64,000 nucleotides of DNA from Faecalibacillus intestinalis. GTDB taxonomy: Bacteria; Bacillota_I; Bacilli_A; Erysipelotrichales; Coprobacillaceae. Both the position numbers and the translations under genes were made by a program. Below, one piece after another: positions 28,199-38,500 of the stretch. The notes below the pieces were generated by a model. The model ran no database searches, was not told where the DNA came from, and was given only the letters and a program-made list of their open reading frames with translations. The stretch is from assembly GCF_003024685.1 (NCBI RefSeq), contig NZ_PYLQ01000003.1, positions 145,762 to 209,761 of the forward strand, given 5' to 3'. Numbering within the stretch: position 1 is the stretch's first letter; the number at the start of each line of letters is the position of its first letter.

Positions 28199-28636
28199 AT
28201 GTCTATGTATTTTAAAGAACCGTTTGACAAAGAAAAAATTGAAAAACAACATGAAGAATTATTAAATATTTTTAAAGAAGATCTCTCAAATCTATCTGAT
28301 AAAACAATTAAGAAACATGTACAAAATGTTGATTTTTTTATCAATGAATATTTATTAAATCGTAATAATGCAAATTATGAAGAAGTTAATAATGAAGTTG
28401 ATTTGTTCTTTAGAGATTTCTTTATTAGAAAATGTATGTGGTCTTCACCAAATTCTATAAAAGAAACAGCAGCTAGTTTTAAAAAGTTTTATAAATCAAT
28501 GATGAATCATGATAAATTTAAAAAAGATGACTATAAATGTTTATGCGATACCATTAAAGATGAAATGAAATCTTGGCAAGAATCATGTGATTACTATGAT
28601 AGTGGAAAACCAAATTGGGATCCATTTAAATTTTAA
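28199..28636 (+). CDS. Hypothetical helical protein (145 aa)
   Basis: A soluble, charged, helical protein. The N-terminal half (EELLNIFKEDLSNLSDKTIKKHVQNVDFFI) resembles the SAM-like core-binding domain of tyrosine recombinases, but no catalytic domain follows, and it is too short to be a recombinase. The C-terminal half ends in a WQESCDYYDSG-P-W segment. An AAGGAGATATGTCT site lies a few bases before the ATG (28199 or 28205). It is 17 bases upstream of the spermidine-synthase-like gene, so the two are probably co-transcribed. No function assigned. Confidence 0.7.
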   Translation: MSMYFKEPFDKEKIEKQHEELLNIFKEDLSNLSDKTIKKHVQNVDFFINEYLLNRNNANYEEVNNEVDLFFRDFFIRKCMWSSPNSIKETAASFKKFYKSMMNHDKFKKDDYKCLCDTIKDEMKSWQESCDYYDSGKPNWDPFKF

Positions 28637-28653
28637 AGGTAGGGTAATAAGAA

Positions 28654-29496
28654 TTGTATAACGATAAGATTGAAATAGAAAGCCCTTATGGACATATTAC
28701 CATTAGCTATGGTCGACATGATAAGCATCGAGTAAGAGTTCTTGATATAGATGGTGGTATGGAATCAGCAACTTATATAGAAGAAGAATTACAAAATGAA
28801 TTACTTTTTGAATATATGTATTTATTTGATTTAATGTTTGATGAAAATTATTTAGAAGATAGACAAATTAATGATGTTTTATTAATTGGTGGTGGTGTTT
28901 TTCATTATCCCAAATATTTTTTAGCACATCATCAAGGAAATATTGATGTTGTTGAAATTAACAAAGTTCTTTATGATATTTCTAATAAATACTTCTATTT
29001 AGAAGAAACTATTAATAAATTTGATAAGAATAAAAATAGATTTCATTGTTATTTTGAAAATGGAAGAGATTATATAAAAAGGAACAAAAAGAAATATGAT
29101 GCTATTTTAAATGATGTCTTTATTGGTGAAAATTTAGTATTAGAACTTCATTCATTGGAAGCAATCAAAAGAATAAAAGAATCTTTAAACCCACAAGGAA
29201 TTTATATAACAAATATCATTGGTTCATTAAGTGGTAAATATAGTCAAAATATAAAGAATGTTATAAAAACACTCAAACAATGTTTTAAATATATTTATGT
29301 CTTTAAAGCACAAGAAAAGAATGAGCATCAAAAAAGACAAAACTTAATCGTTGTTGCAGTAGATCAAGAAGTTCATTTTAATATTGTAAGTTATCATAAT
29401 ATTAATCAAAAGAGATATCATCAAGGAATGATCGATCATGTTGATGATATTGATTATACAAATGGACGTATTTTAAGAGATAAAAATTTATTATAA
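28654..29496 (+). CDS. Spermidine-synthase-like methyltransferase-fold protein
   Basis: A 280-residue protein of the polyamine synthase fold. LLIGGGVFHYP (about residues 69-79) is the nucleotide-binding glycine motif, VDVVEINKVLYDISNKYF the acidic ribose-binding strand, and YDAILNDVFIGE the region that holds the catalytic Asp in spermidine synthases. Flanking gatekeeper residues are hard to match, so the true substrate may not be putrescine. The frame starts at TTG 28654 after an AAAGGTAGGG site. It lacks the membrane domain of fused MFS forms. Confidence 0.75.
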   Translation: MYNDKIEIESPYGHITISYGRHDKHRVRVLDIDGGMESATYIEEELQNELLFEYMYLFDLMFDENYLEDRQINDVLLIGGGVFHYPKYFLAHHQGNIDVVEINKVLYDISNKYFYLEETINKFDKNKNRFHCYFENGRDYIKRNKKKYDAILNDVFIGENLVLELHSLEAIKRIKESLNPQGIYITNIIGSLSGKYSQNIKNVIKTLKQCFKYIYVFKAQEKNEHQKRQNLIVVAVDQEVHFNIVSYHNINQKRYHQGMIDHVDDIDYTNGRILRDKNLL

Positions 29497-29534
29497 TTAT
29501 TGTTTTATCTTAAAAAATATGATAAGTTTAATCC

Positions 29535-29622
29535 ATGGGAATGAGGTTCTCCCTCGATTTATATCGAAACCGCTATTTGGCTAATGACTTCTGTGTAATA
29601 CACAGGGTGATTAGCTTTTTTT
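29535..29622 (+). ncRNA. Fluoride riboswitch (crcB motif) with terminator platform
   Basis: The aptamer shows GGGAATGAGG...TTCTCCC (P1 region), a CGAT/ATCG stem, then AAACCGCTATTTGGCTAATGAC, matching the conserved crcB core with its pseudoknot segments. The 3' end continues into an expression platform: GCTAAT (29580-29585) pairs with ATTAGC (29610-29615), followed by seven T residues. Fluoride binding should sequester the GCTAAT strand and prevent termination. It lies 13 bases before the ATG of a ClC-F-type gene, the expected target. Confidence 0.92.
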
Positions 29623-29634
29623 GTAGGAGGAAAC

Positions 29635-30273
29635 ATGGAAAATAAAAAAGAATTATTAAAGTATATGATATTTGCAGGTGTTATGGGAATCGTTGTAGGA
29701 GGTATTGATACTGTTTTTGGTAAAGGACTTATTTTAATAGGTGAGATACGAAATAAATATTTTTGGTATTTAATTCCTTTTTTACCAATTGCAGGAATAG
29801 TGATTACTTGGCTTTACTATCACTTTAATGAACTGAGTTTAAAAGGAATGACACTTGTCTTTGAAACAGGTCAACAAAAAAGAAAAGGGATTCCTTTAGC
29901 ACTTATTCCTTTAGTTATGATTGGAACATGGTTAACTCATTTATTTGGAGGAAGTGCAGGTAGAGAAGGGGTGGCTGTACAAATTGGAGCGACGCTCTCT
30001 CATTATTTTACAAAATATTTTCATTTTCCTAAGAATGGAAAAGTTTTGTTGATTACCGGAATGGCAGCTGGATTTGCTGGATTATTTCAAACACCACTTA
30101 CTGCTTTGTTTTTTGCTATGGAAGTTATGGTTATAGGTAAAATAGAGTATGAAGCTTTACTTCCAGGGGTTATAGCATCTTTTACTGCTTCTTATACGTC
30201 ACATTTTTTAGGATTGGAAAAGTTTAGTGTAAATATTCAACAAAGTATTAATATGAATGATTTAAAAATATGA
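29635..30273 (+). pseudogene. ClC-F fluoride/H+ antiporter, N-terminal half (frame-disrupted)
   Basis: The first 212 residues of a ClC channel/antiporter: GREGVAVQIG is the helix-F gating-glutamate motif and TPLTALFFAME the following helix. The frame ends in TGA at 30271, overlapping the ATG of the second half (ATGATG). Joined through a -1 shift the two halves give about 395 residues, normal for ClC-F proteins, with a continuous helix across the join. The in-phase heptamer T-TTA-AAA at 30261-30267 is a classical -1 slippery sequence. Options are a broken gene, a sequencing error in the A5 run, programmed frameshifting, or a coupled two-chain protein. Confidence 0.8.
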
Positions 30274-30821
30274 TGTTAATGATTCTAGTAGGAATTATTT
30301 TGGGAATTGTTGGAAGAATATTTTCAACGTCGTTGAGTGCTTTAAAAACATTTTTTAAAAATAAAATAGAAAATCCCTATAAAAGAATAGGTTATATTTC
30401 TATTTTATTGGTGATAGGGCTAATGATTTTTAAAGGAAGATACAGTGGCTTAGGCACAAATTTAATTGATTTATCATTTTATGGAAATGTGACTTATTAT
30501 GATTGGTTTTTAAAACTTATTTTTACTGTTGTAACTCTTGCAATTGGATTTCAAGGTGGAGAAGTAACACCCTTATTTTCAATAGGAGCAACTCTAGGAT
30601 TTATACTTGCCCCAATTTTTCATTTGCCTATTGAATTATGTGTAGCTTTAGGATATACGGGAGTTTTTGCTTCAGCAACAAATACACTTTTAGCACCAAT
30701 GATGATAGGTTTAGAAGTCTTTGGTGGGCATCAAATGATAGCATTTCTTATTATATGTATTTTTTCTTATTTAGTTAATGGAAATAAATCTATATATACT
30801 GCCCAAATCAAAAATTTCTAA
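30270..30821 (+). pseudogene. ClC-F fluoride/H+ antiporter, C-terminal half
   Basis: The second 183 residues: YSGLGTNLIDLSF and QGGEVTPLFSIGATLGF, the helix-N region of ClC proteins with the Gly-Gly-Glu-x-Thr-Pro motif. ATG 30270 overlaps the stop of the first half by four bases, allowing translational restart. There is no separate ribosome binding site of quality. With the fluoride riboswitch upstream, the gene pair was built for fluoride export; whether it still works depends on how the frame break is handled. Confidence 0.8.
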
Positions 30822-30843
30822 CAAACATTACACGATGAAAGGC

Positions 30844-30872
30844 TTTACATTTCGCTATGTCAAAGATAAAAT
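30844..30872 (+). promoter_or_regulatory. Promoter of the GGDEF gene
   Basis: -35 TTTACA (30844-30849), 17-base spacer, -10 TAAAAT (30867-30872), just ahead of the GGDEF gene start at 30890. Confidence 0.55.
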
Positions 30873-30889
30873 AGTAATGGTGATGGAAA

Positions 30890-31864
30890 ATGGAATTTGA
30901 TGAATTATTTATAAAATTAAAGGTGAATCCATTAAAACTCATTGAGTCAATTGTTCATGCTGGTGGATCATCAGTTATTTTGTTTAAAAATAGAAAAAGT
31001 GAAATCTTATATGTTAATGATCAGTTTTATCAAAAACATCCACAGTTTAAAAATAATAAGGAAGCAGTTATTGGTAAAACTGATTTTGATTTGTTTCCGG
31101 ACTCACAAGAACACGCTAAACAAGCTTTTGAAGATGAACAACGTGTCATGGAAACAGGACAAGCAATTAATGTTGTAGAAACTGAAGGAAAAAATCATGA
31201 TGGCTATACGCTTATTGCACATACAAGAAAATATCCGTTATATGATAGTCAAGGAGAAACAATCGGTGTTTTTGTTATTACAGAAGATATGACAAGTGAT
31301 GTAAAGGCACTTAGAGAAAATCAAGAAAAAGCCAAAATTTTAACAAAGCTTAATGTTGAACTTTCACAAGAAAACGCTACAGATGCTTTAACACAACTTT
31401 ATAATCGACGTTTTATTCATGCAGAATTAGATACATTGCATAAAGAATATTTAGAAAATAATACACCATTTTCTATTTTGTTATTAGATTTAGATAACTT
31501 TAAAAGTGTTAATGATAATTATGGACATCATATTGGAGATGAGGTTATTAAACATGTTGGAACTGTTTTAAATAATATTAAACATCAAAAATATCCAACT
31601 ATGGAGCCATGTCGTTATGGCGGAGACGAATTTTTAGTTATTCTACCAGCTTATCAAAAAGATGGGGCAGTTTCAATTGCCAGAGATATTAAAGATGCCT
31701 TTGATCATGTTATTTTACATGCTGGGGCTTATCATGATATCGTAAGATTAAGTATTGGTGTTGCTGGTATTCGCGATGAAGAAACAATACAAGATTTATT
31801 AAATAAATGTGATCAAAGAATGTATATTTCAAAAAGAGATGGAAAACATCGTATTACTTATTGA
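30890..31864 (+). CDS. PAS-GGDEF diguanylate cyclase
   Basis: A 324-residue cytoplasmic protein: PAS domain (about residues 20-135, with IGKTDFDLFP and the EGKNHDGYTLIAHTRKYPL segment), a short coiled linker, then a GGDEF domain with RYGGDEF at about 242-248. Intact GGDEF residues predict cyclic-di-GMP synthesis controlled by the PAS sensor. The RxxD inhibitory site five residues before GGDEF is absent (TMEP), so product inhibition is not expected. No transmembrane segment. Single-gene unit between its own promoter and a strong terminator. Confidence 0.9.
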   Translation: MEFDELFIKLKVNPLKLIESIVHAGGSSVILFKNRKSEILYVNDQFYQKHPQFKNNKEAVIGKTDFDLFPDSQEHAKQAFEDEQRVMETGQAINVVETEGKNHDGYTLIAHTRKYPLYDSQGETIGVFVITEDMTSDVKALRENQEKAKILTKLNVELSQENATDALTQLYNRRFIHAELDTLHKEYLENNTPFSILLLDLDNFKSVNDNYGHHIGDEVIKHVGTVLNNIKHQKYPTMEPCRYGGDEFLVILPAYQKDGAVSIARDIKDAFDHVILHAGAYHDIVRLSIGVAGIRDEETIQDLLNKCDQRMYISKRDGKHRITY

Positions 31865-31894
31865 TGATAGTGTAAAAAGCTATCATCATTTTTT
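31862..31894 (+). terminator. Terminator after GGDEF gene
   Basis: Nine-base arms TGATGATAG / CTATCATCA followed by six T residues; the first arm overlaps the stop codon. Confidence 0.9.
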
Positions 31895-31933
31895 ATTTTG
31901 AGATATAATAAAATCAACAAGGAAGTGATAAAA

Positions 31934-33235
31934 ATGTATGAGGCAATCAAACAACTTGCAAAAAAATACCATCAAGAAACAATTAATCAGCGCCGAGATT
32001 TTCACCACTTTGCTGAAAGAGGCTGGTTAGAAATACGTACAGCATGTCAAATTGCAACTACTTTAGAAAACTTAGGTTATGAGGTTTTAGTAGGAAAAGA
32101 AATTATGGATAAAGATGCGCGTATGGGATTACCGCCAGAAGCGATTTTTAATATTAATTATTTACGTGCTAAAAAAGAAGGGGCAAATCCTAAATATTTA
32201 GAACAAGTTAAAAATGGAATGACAGCTGTTGCAGGTATCTTAAAAAACGGTGTAGGGCCTGTTGTAGCTATTCGTTTTGATATTGATGCTTTAGGGCTTG
32301 TTGAAGATTCAACAGATGGGCATTATCCAAAACAAGAAGGTTTTTCTTCTTGTCATTTAGGAGCGATGCATGCTTGTGGACATGATGGTCATGCATCTAT
32401 TGGTTTAACAACTGCTAAAATATTGATGGAGCTTAAAGAACACTTACATGGGACTTTGAAAATTATTTTTCAACCGGCTGAAGAAGGTGTAAGAGGAGCA
32501 AAATCCATTTGTGAAAGTGGTTTTTTAGATGATGTCGATTATATTTTTGCAGCGCATATTATGCCTCGTGTTAAAGATTACGATCTTTATTTTGGAATGA
32601 ATGAATCATTTGCAACAACGAAATTAGATGTCATTTATCATGGAGTTTCAACACATGCGGCAGAATCTCCACAATTCGGTAAGAATGCATTGCTTTCAGC
32701 AGCTAACTGTATTATTAATTTGCATTCGATTCCTCGAAACAGTGATGGACAAACACGTGTCAATGTAGGAACGGTTCATGCAGGAACAGGTAGAAATGTT
32801 GTTCCTGATACAGCAAAACTTGAAATAGAAGTACGTGGTGTAACGACAGAATTAAATCGTTATATGGAAATTTATGCAAGAGATATTATTAACGCCTGTG
32901 CTTTGATGCATGATACTGTTGTTGAAATTAAACAAATGGGGAAAGCATTTGCTTTAAATTGTGATGAAGATTTTATGAATCAAATACGAAATATTTGTGT
33001 TAAAGAAATGCCCGATTTAAAATTACCTCCAGAAAATTTAAATCCATTAGGAGGTAGTGATGATTTTTCTTATATGATGGAATATGTCCAAGTTCATGGG
33101 GGTAAAGCTACTTATATGAAATTATTGACAGATATTACAGCTTCACCTCATAACACATCATTTAATTTCAATGAAGAAGTACTTAATAAAGGACCACGAA
33201 TCATGGCGTCTATTGCTTATACATTATTAAAATAA
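31934..33235 (+). CDS. M20-family amidohydrolase (AbgB-like)
   Basis: A 433-residue peptidase M20/amidohydrolase. The metal-binding motif MHACGHDGHAS, the PAEEGVRGA glutamate region, the lid-domain THAAESPQFGKNAL segment and the late GGSDDFSYM metal ligand are all present. Such enzymes remove acyl or aminobenzoyl groups from amino acids. The ATG at 31934 follows AAGGAAGTGAT and matches the family start; an upstream ATG at 31898 lacks a ribosome site. Substrate is not determined. Confidence 0.88.
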   Translation: MYEAIKQLAKKYHQETINQRRDFHHFAERGWLEIRTACQIATTLENLGYEVLVGKEIMDKDARMGLPPEAIFNINYLRAKKEGANPKYLEQVKNGMTAVAGILKNGVGPVVAIRFDIDALGLVEDSTDGHYPKQEGFSSCHLGAMHACGHDGHASIGLTTAKILMELKEHLHGTLKIIFQPAEEGVRGAKSICESGFLDDVDYIFAAHIMPRVKDYDLYFGMNESFATTKLDVIYHGVSTHAAESPQFGKNALLSAANCIINLHSIPRNSDGQTRVNVGTVHAGTGRNVVPDTAKLEIEVRGVTTELNRYMEIYARDIINACALMHDTVVEIKQMGKAFALNCDEDFMNQIRNICVKEMPDLKLPPENLNPLGGSDDFSYMMEYVQVHGGKATYMKLLTDITASPHNTSFNFNEEVLNKGPRIMASIAYTLLK

Positions 33236-33240
33236 AGAAG

Positions 33241-33498
33241 ATAATTATTTTAGAATTTAAATCTGATACACAATTATTAATTGAAGGAAAAAATTTAAAT
33301 GAAGATGAAATTAGTGAATACTTTACAACACATTTTAAGGGAGATTGCTTATTAGCTGTTGGAGATGATGAATTGATTAAAATTCATTTTCATACAAATG
33401 AACTATAGAAGGTTTTAGAATATTGTTCAACACTTGGTGAAATCTATGATATTCTTATTGAAGATATGGATCGACAATCAAGAGGATTAAAAGGATAA
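33241..33498 (+). pseudogene. FakA/DAK2-type C-terminal domain remnant
   Basis: The frame from 33241 reads TQLLIEGKNLNEDEISEYF, then GDCLLAVGDDELIKIHFHTN, an in-frame TAG at 33406, then KVLEYCSTLGEIYDILIEDM. This is the C-terminal domain of YloV/FakA-like proteins (the 'GDSL-VVGD-D--KVHVHTN-PG-VL' pattern), whose intact form is about 550 residues. Only the last ~85 codons remain, with no start site. A short hairpin terminator follows. Confidence 0.75.
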
Positions 33499-33519
33499 AG
33501 ATGCGAAAGCATCTTTTTT
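33499..33519 (+). terminator. Terminator after FakA remnant
   Basis: GATGC-GAAA-GCATC stem-loop followed by six T residues. Confidence 0.8.
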
Positions 33520-33533
33520 AAGTTATTAAAAAA

Positions 33534-33542
33534 TGTTATAAT
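33534..33542 (+). promoter_or_regulatory. Extended -10 of the Wadjet operon
   Basis: TGT-TATAAT (hexamer 33537-33542), 50 bases before the jetA start. No good -35 is visible because the region is the preceding terminator's T tract. Confidence 0.55.
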
Positions 33543-33592
33543 TGCAAAGCTATTTATAAATAAAAAAGAGTTTTTAATGATTGGAGGTAACC

Positions 33593-34945
33593 ATGGTTAA
33601 TATATTTGATACATTACCAAGAAACTTTTTTAATATATTTAATACAGCTGATCGTGTTGTTATCAGTGAATGTATTTGTGTTCTTTATGAGTATATTAAG
33701 GATGATGCATCCTTTGCATCTTTAAAAGAAAACTTGATTTATGAGTTAACAAAATATTTTAGTAGTCACTTAATTGAACTTGAAGAACTTCAAAGTCAAT
33801 CGCCAAGAGAACGTGCTTTTTATGTTTATCGAAGATTAAAAGAATGTGGTTGGTTGAGTGAAGAAGTAGGGGAAAACTATCATGTGTATGCTAGTTTTGA
33901 AGATTATGCTATTAGTATTATTGAAACTTTAATGAATTTAGAAGAAGACAGAGACATAGAATACTCAAGTATGGTTTATAGTATTTATTCGCAGTTTAAA
34001 AATTTTGATATTGAAAATGGACATAAGATTCTTGATGCACAATATAGTATGACAAAAAGTTTAATGACAAAATTAAAAAATTTGAATACAAATATTAAGC
34101 GTTATATCAAACGTCTTGTTCAAGATAATATGAAAAATGATTTAAATCAAATTTTAGATTCTTTATTAAGTGATTATCAATTAAAGATAGTAGATCGTGC
34201 TTTTTATAATCTAACAACTAAAGATCATCCTTTAAAATATCGTAATAGTATCATTTCTCAAATTCAAAGAATACAAGATGATCAAGCAACATCTGAAACA
34301 ATTATAGGAAATATCATGCTTTCTAAAGATTTAACTTATCAAGAGGCAATGGATTTGTTTTATAAACAAACATCTTATATTATTGATGCCTTTGAAAGTA
34401 TTTTAGATTTAATTAATGAAATCAATCGTAAAAATGAAAAGTTTGTTGCTTCAGCAACAAATCGTATTATGTTTTTAATGAATGTAAAAGAAGATATTGG
34501 TGGAAAAATCAATGACATCATTAAAGAAGGGCAAGAATGTCCAGAAGTGTTTGATCAAGTAGCAACGATTTCAATTAATAAATACTTAGATCAAAATTCT
34601 TTATATTTACCACGACAAATAAAAAAAGTTAAAAATACGGATTTGATTTTAGATACACAATTAGATGAACAAACACGTTTAATGGCGATTGAAAAACTAA
34701 AACAAAATGAAAAATATACAAAAACAGCCATTGAAAAAAATGTTTTACAATGTTTGGATCAACAAGAAACAATATTGGGTTCAAATTATTATGATCAAAA
34801 TAAAGATTTATCTTTATTTATTTTGACATGGCTTTATGGTTATAGTCAAAATGCTCTATATAAAATAGAACCACAAGAAAATATTATAAAGAAAGATCAT
34901 TATCAATTTAGAGAATTTATAATAAGGAGAGTTGAAGATGAATAA
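33593..34945 (+). CDS. jetA: Wadjet protein JetA (kleisin-like)
   Basis: A 450-residue JetA-family protein, the MukF-like kleisin of the Wadjet SMC complex. It is helical with a winged-helix N-terminal part (IFDTLPRNFFNIFNTADR..., the family start) and a C-terminal winged-helix region (SLFILTWLYGYSQN). The start at 33593 follows GGAGGTAACC; the TTG at 33581 lies inside the ribosome site. Wadjet loads on plasmid DNA, extrudes loops and cleaves small circles. jetB overlaps the end by 8 bases. Confidence 0.92.
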   Translation: MVNIFDTLPRNFFNIFNTADRVVISECICVLYEYIKDDASFASLKENLIYELTKYFSSHLIELEELQSQSPRERAFYVYRRLKECGWLSEEVGENYHVYASFEDYAISIIETLMNLEEDRDIEYSSMVYSIYSQFKNFDIENGHKILDAQYSMTKSLMTKLKNLNTNIKRYIKRLVQDNMKNDLNQILDSLLSDYQLKIVDRAFYNLTTKDHPLKYRNSIISQIQRIQDDQATSETIIGNIMLSKDLTYQEAMDLFYKQTSYIIDAFESILDLINEINRKNEKFVASATNRIMFLMNVKEDIGGKINDIIKEGQECPEVFDQVATISINKYLDQNSLYLPRQIKKVKNTDLILDTQLDEQTRLMAIEKLKQNEKYTKTAIEKNVLQCLDQQETILGSNYYDQNKDLSLFILTWLYGYSQNALYKIEPQENIIKKDHYQFREFIIRRVEDE

Positions 34946-35576
34946 AAATGAACTGATGAAAAATATGTCACAGGCATATTTGTTATTATCTGAAAAAAGA
35001 AAAGAAGAATTTTCACGTATTTTAAATCGGTTATTAGCGGTTAATTTTATTTGTGGTGGAAGAAAAAGAGATCGCGAAGATTATTATTTTATTAGTGAAA
35101 ATGAACAACTATTTAAAGATTTTTTAATGATGCTTGATTATGATTTTCATTTATATAAAGCAGACCGTGTAATCTATATCCATAATTTAAATAATTACAA
35201 TCATTTAAATCTTAATCAAATGCAAACAATTGTTTTATTGTTACTTAGAAAACTTTATTTTCAAAAATCACAAGAGTTACAAGATACTGAATTTATTCAT
35301 ATTTCCCTTGGGGAACTTCATAGTGAAATAGAAGCAACTGGTATTTATAACGAACGTCTAAAAAAGACAGATTTAAAAAATATCTATCATTTCTTGTCAA
35401 GGTATAATATATGTGAACGTATTGGTGATTTAAACGAAGATGATACACGTTTAATTATTTATCCAACAATTAATTATATTTTACCAATTCAAAAAATTGA
35501 TGAAATCAATCAACGTATTCAACAATATAAAAAAGGAGATCACGATGAAAACATTAACGAAAGTGAAACTGATTAA
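34938..35576 (+). CDS. jetB: Wadjet protein JetB (KITE-like, DUF4194)
   Basis: A 212-residue MukE/KITE-like winged-helix protein that bridges kleisin and SMC in Wadjet. The region LLAVNFICGGRKRDREDYYFISENE and the later NLNQMQTIVLLLLRKLYFQ are typical of JetB. The start at 34938 follows AGGAGAGTTGAAG. It overlaps jetA at its 5' end and jetC at its 3' end, so the four genes are translationally coupled. Confidence 0.92.
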   Translation: MNKNELMKNMSQAYLLLSEKRKEEFSRILNRLLAVNFICGGRKRDREDYYFISENEQLFKDFLMMLDYDFHLYKADRVIYIHNLNNYNHLNLNQMQTIVLLLLRKLYFQKSQELQDTEFIHISLGELHSEIEATGIYNERLKKTDLKNIYHFLSRYNICERIGDLNEDDTRLIIYPTINYILPIQKIDEINQRIQQYKKGDHDENINESETD

Positions 35577-38500
35577 TTGGCATACTTTTTCTAATGAAGA
35601 ATTTGAAATCTATAAAAATGCCTTAATTACTGGAGAAAATGGAACAGGGAAATCTACAATTTTAGATGCGATTCAATATGTTTTAACTGCTGGTAAATGT
35701 AAATTTAATAAAGCAGCAAGTGATATTGGAAATCGTACATTAGAGTCTTATATTCGTTGTAAAACAGGAATTGAAGGGCATGAATATGCTAGAAATGGTG
35801 ATGTGACAACCTATATTGCATTAGAGTTTTATGATGAAAAAACAGAAAAATATCAAATTATTGGAACTGTTATTGATTTACCAGCTGGCGGAAGATTAAA
35901 TAGAGATTTTTTTCAAATTATTGATTGTAAAATCAGCGATGTAGCATTTATTGAAGAAAGAAGAGTTTTGACGAGAAAAGAATTTAAAAAAGCTTTAATT
36001 GATCATCAACAAACAGGTATTTTTAAAGATACAATTAAAGAAGGAGAAAGTTTATTTGGAAATGCTTTAGGTGTTAAAAGTAAATATTTTGATTTAGTAA
36101 CGAGAGCACTTGCTTTTAAAGCGATTGATAATGTTTATCAATTCATTGTTGACTTTTTATTAAAAGAAGACTTTGTTGATATTCAAAATTTAAGAGACAG
36201 TATCAAACACTATAAAGTTCTTGAAGAAAAATTAAAAATATCTAAAAAAGAATGTGAATCATTAGAAGGTGTTGTAAGTCAATATGACACTTATTTAGAT
36301 ACGCACTTTCAAATGGATGTTTTAGAATGTTTAAAAGAGAAATTACAAGAAAAGCAATTACAAGCTATTATTGATAATAGTCAAAAGAAATATCAAAAAA
36401 TAAATGATCAACTCAATTTTGTACAACAAAAACTTACACAATTAAATCAAGATGAAGAAACTTATCAAGAAAGATATCATCGTTTAGATGAATCATTAAG
36501 AGAAAACGAAACCTATAACTTAAAAAATGAATTACAAAAAGAAAGTGAACAACTCAAAAAAGAAAAAGAAAAAAAAGAAAACAGTTATCAAACTCTTATA
36601 ACAGAAATTAAACAAGAAATACAATTATTAAAGAAAGTAAAAATACCAAATAGTTATATCCAAATTCTTCAAAATCAAGATTATCAAACAGAAACATTGA
36701 CACATGCATTTAGAAATATTGTAGAAGAAGTTTCTAAAAGAACAAAGGATGTTACTGAAAAAATATCACATTTAAAAATTGAAATGACACAAACAGTTGA
36801 TCGTTTTAATGAATATTGTAAAGAATATGATTCTCTTAAAGAAAATCAACTTTATTATAGAAAAGAAATTCAAGAATTAATTCAATTATTAAATGAAAAA
36901 CTTACAAGTCATTATGGAAAAATAATTGAAGTTAAACCATTATGTGAATATATTGAAGTTAAAGATGAAAAATGGCGAAATGCATTAGAAGGATATCTTA
37001 ATAGTCAAAGATTTGATTTAATTATTGAACCAGAATATTTTGAATATGCATTACTTGTTTATGAAGAATATAAAAATAAAAGAGGTATATATGGTGTAGG
37101 AATTGTTGATGTTGCGAAAATGTCAAGATATGAAGATGTGGATGTTAAAGACACACTTGCAAGTCAATTAGATTGTAAAAATACATATGCTAGATGGTAT
37201 GTCAACATGTTGCTTTCTAAAGTACAATGTGTCGATGATGTTACACAACTTAGAAATTATGCTACAGCGATTACGCCAACATGTATGCTTTATAAAAATT
37301 ATACAGCACGTGCAATCAATCCACGTATTTACAATAAACCATACATTGGATTAGGTGCTATTAAAATTCAATTAGCGACAATTGAACAAGAATTGGAAAA
37401 CCTAAAACAAGAAATCAAATTACAAAAAGCAAATTATGAAGATTTAAAAAATGGTCAAGCATTATTAAATCAATCCAAAGCAGATCATATCTTCTATCGC
37501 TTAGATTTAATTGATGAATATCATAATTTACTAAAAGAATATCAAGAAATTAATGATCGCTATGAAAAATTAATTTTAGATGATTCACTTATTTCTTTAC
37601 AAGAAGAATGTGATGCAGTAAAAAAACAACTTGAAAAAACAAAAAGAGAAAAAGAAGACTCACTTATGAAAAAAGGAAGTCTTGAAAATAATCTAGAAAC
37701 ATTTAAAGAACAACTTGAACAAACGCAAGAAGAATATCAATTATTACATGAAAAAATAGTTCAATTTGAAATGGAGCATGTTGATGTTACTCAAGTAGCT
37801 GATCAACAAGTCGTTATTTATTTAAAACGTTTTTCTAAAGATTTTAATGGTATGAAAAATGATATTGAACAACAAGGAAATGGTTATCAACGAAAGGCAA
37901 ACCAAATTGAAAATCAAATAGTCATGAAAATGAAAGATTATAATGATGATTATAATATTGGTTTTGAAAATGCTTTAACAGATATTGAAAGTTATAAACA
38001 AAGATACCATCAATTAAAGGAGATGGATATTGTTTCTAAAGAAGAAAAAACAAGACAAGCAAAACTTAAATGCGAGGAATCTTTTAAAACATCTTTTATT
38101 TCTGGATTAAATGAAAAAATTGAAAATGCTAAAAAAGATATTGCTGAATTAAATAAAGGATTAGCACAAAGAGATTTTAATGGTGAAACCTATGAATTCT
38201 GTGTTTCACCAACTTCAAGAGATGATTTTAAAGAATACTATAAGATCATCCAATCAGGAAAAGAATATATGGTGAATAATCTTTTATCTGAAACATTAAG
38301 TGAAAGTCAAAGAAGAATTATGGATGATTTATTTGTAAAATTATCATCTGTAGAAAATGATCAAGAAACTGAACAAATGCTCATGGAATATACAGATTAT
38401 CGAAATTATTTAGATTATGATATTAAAATCAAATATGCAAGTGGAGATTATGCATATTTTTCTAAAGTTAATAAAGAAAAATCTGGTGGAGAAACACAAA

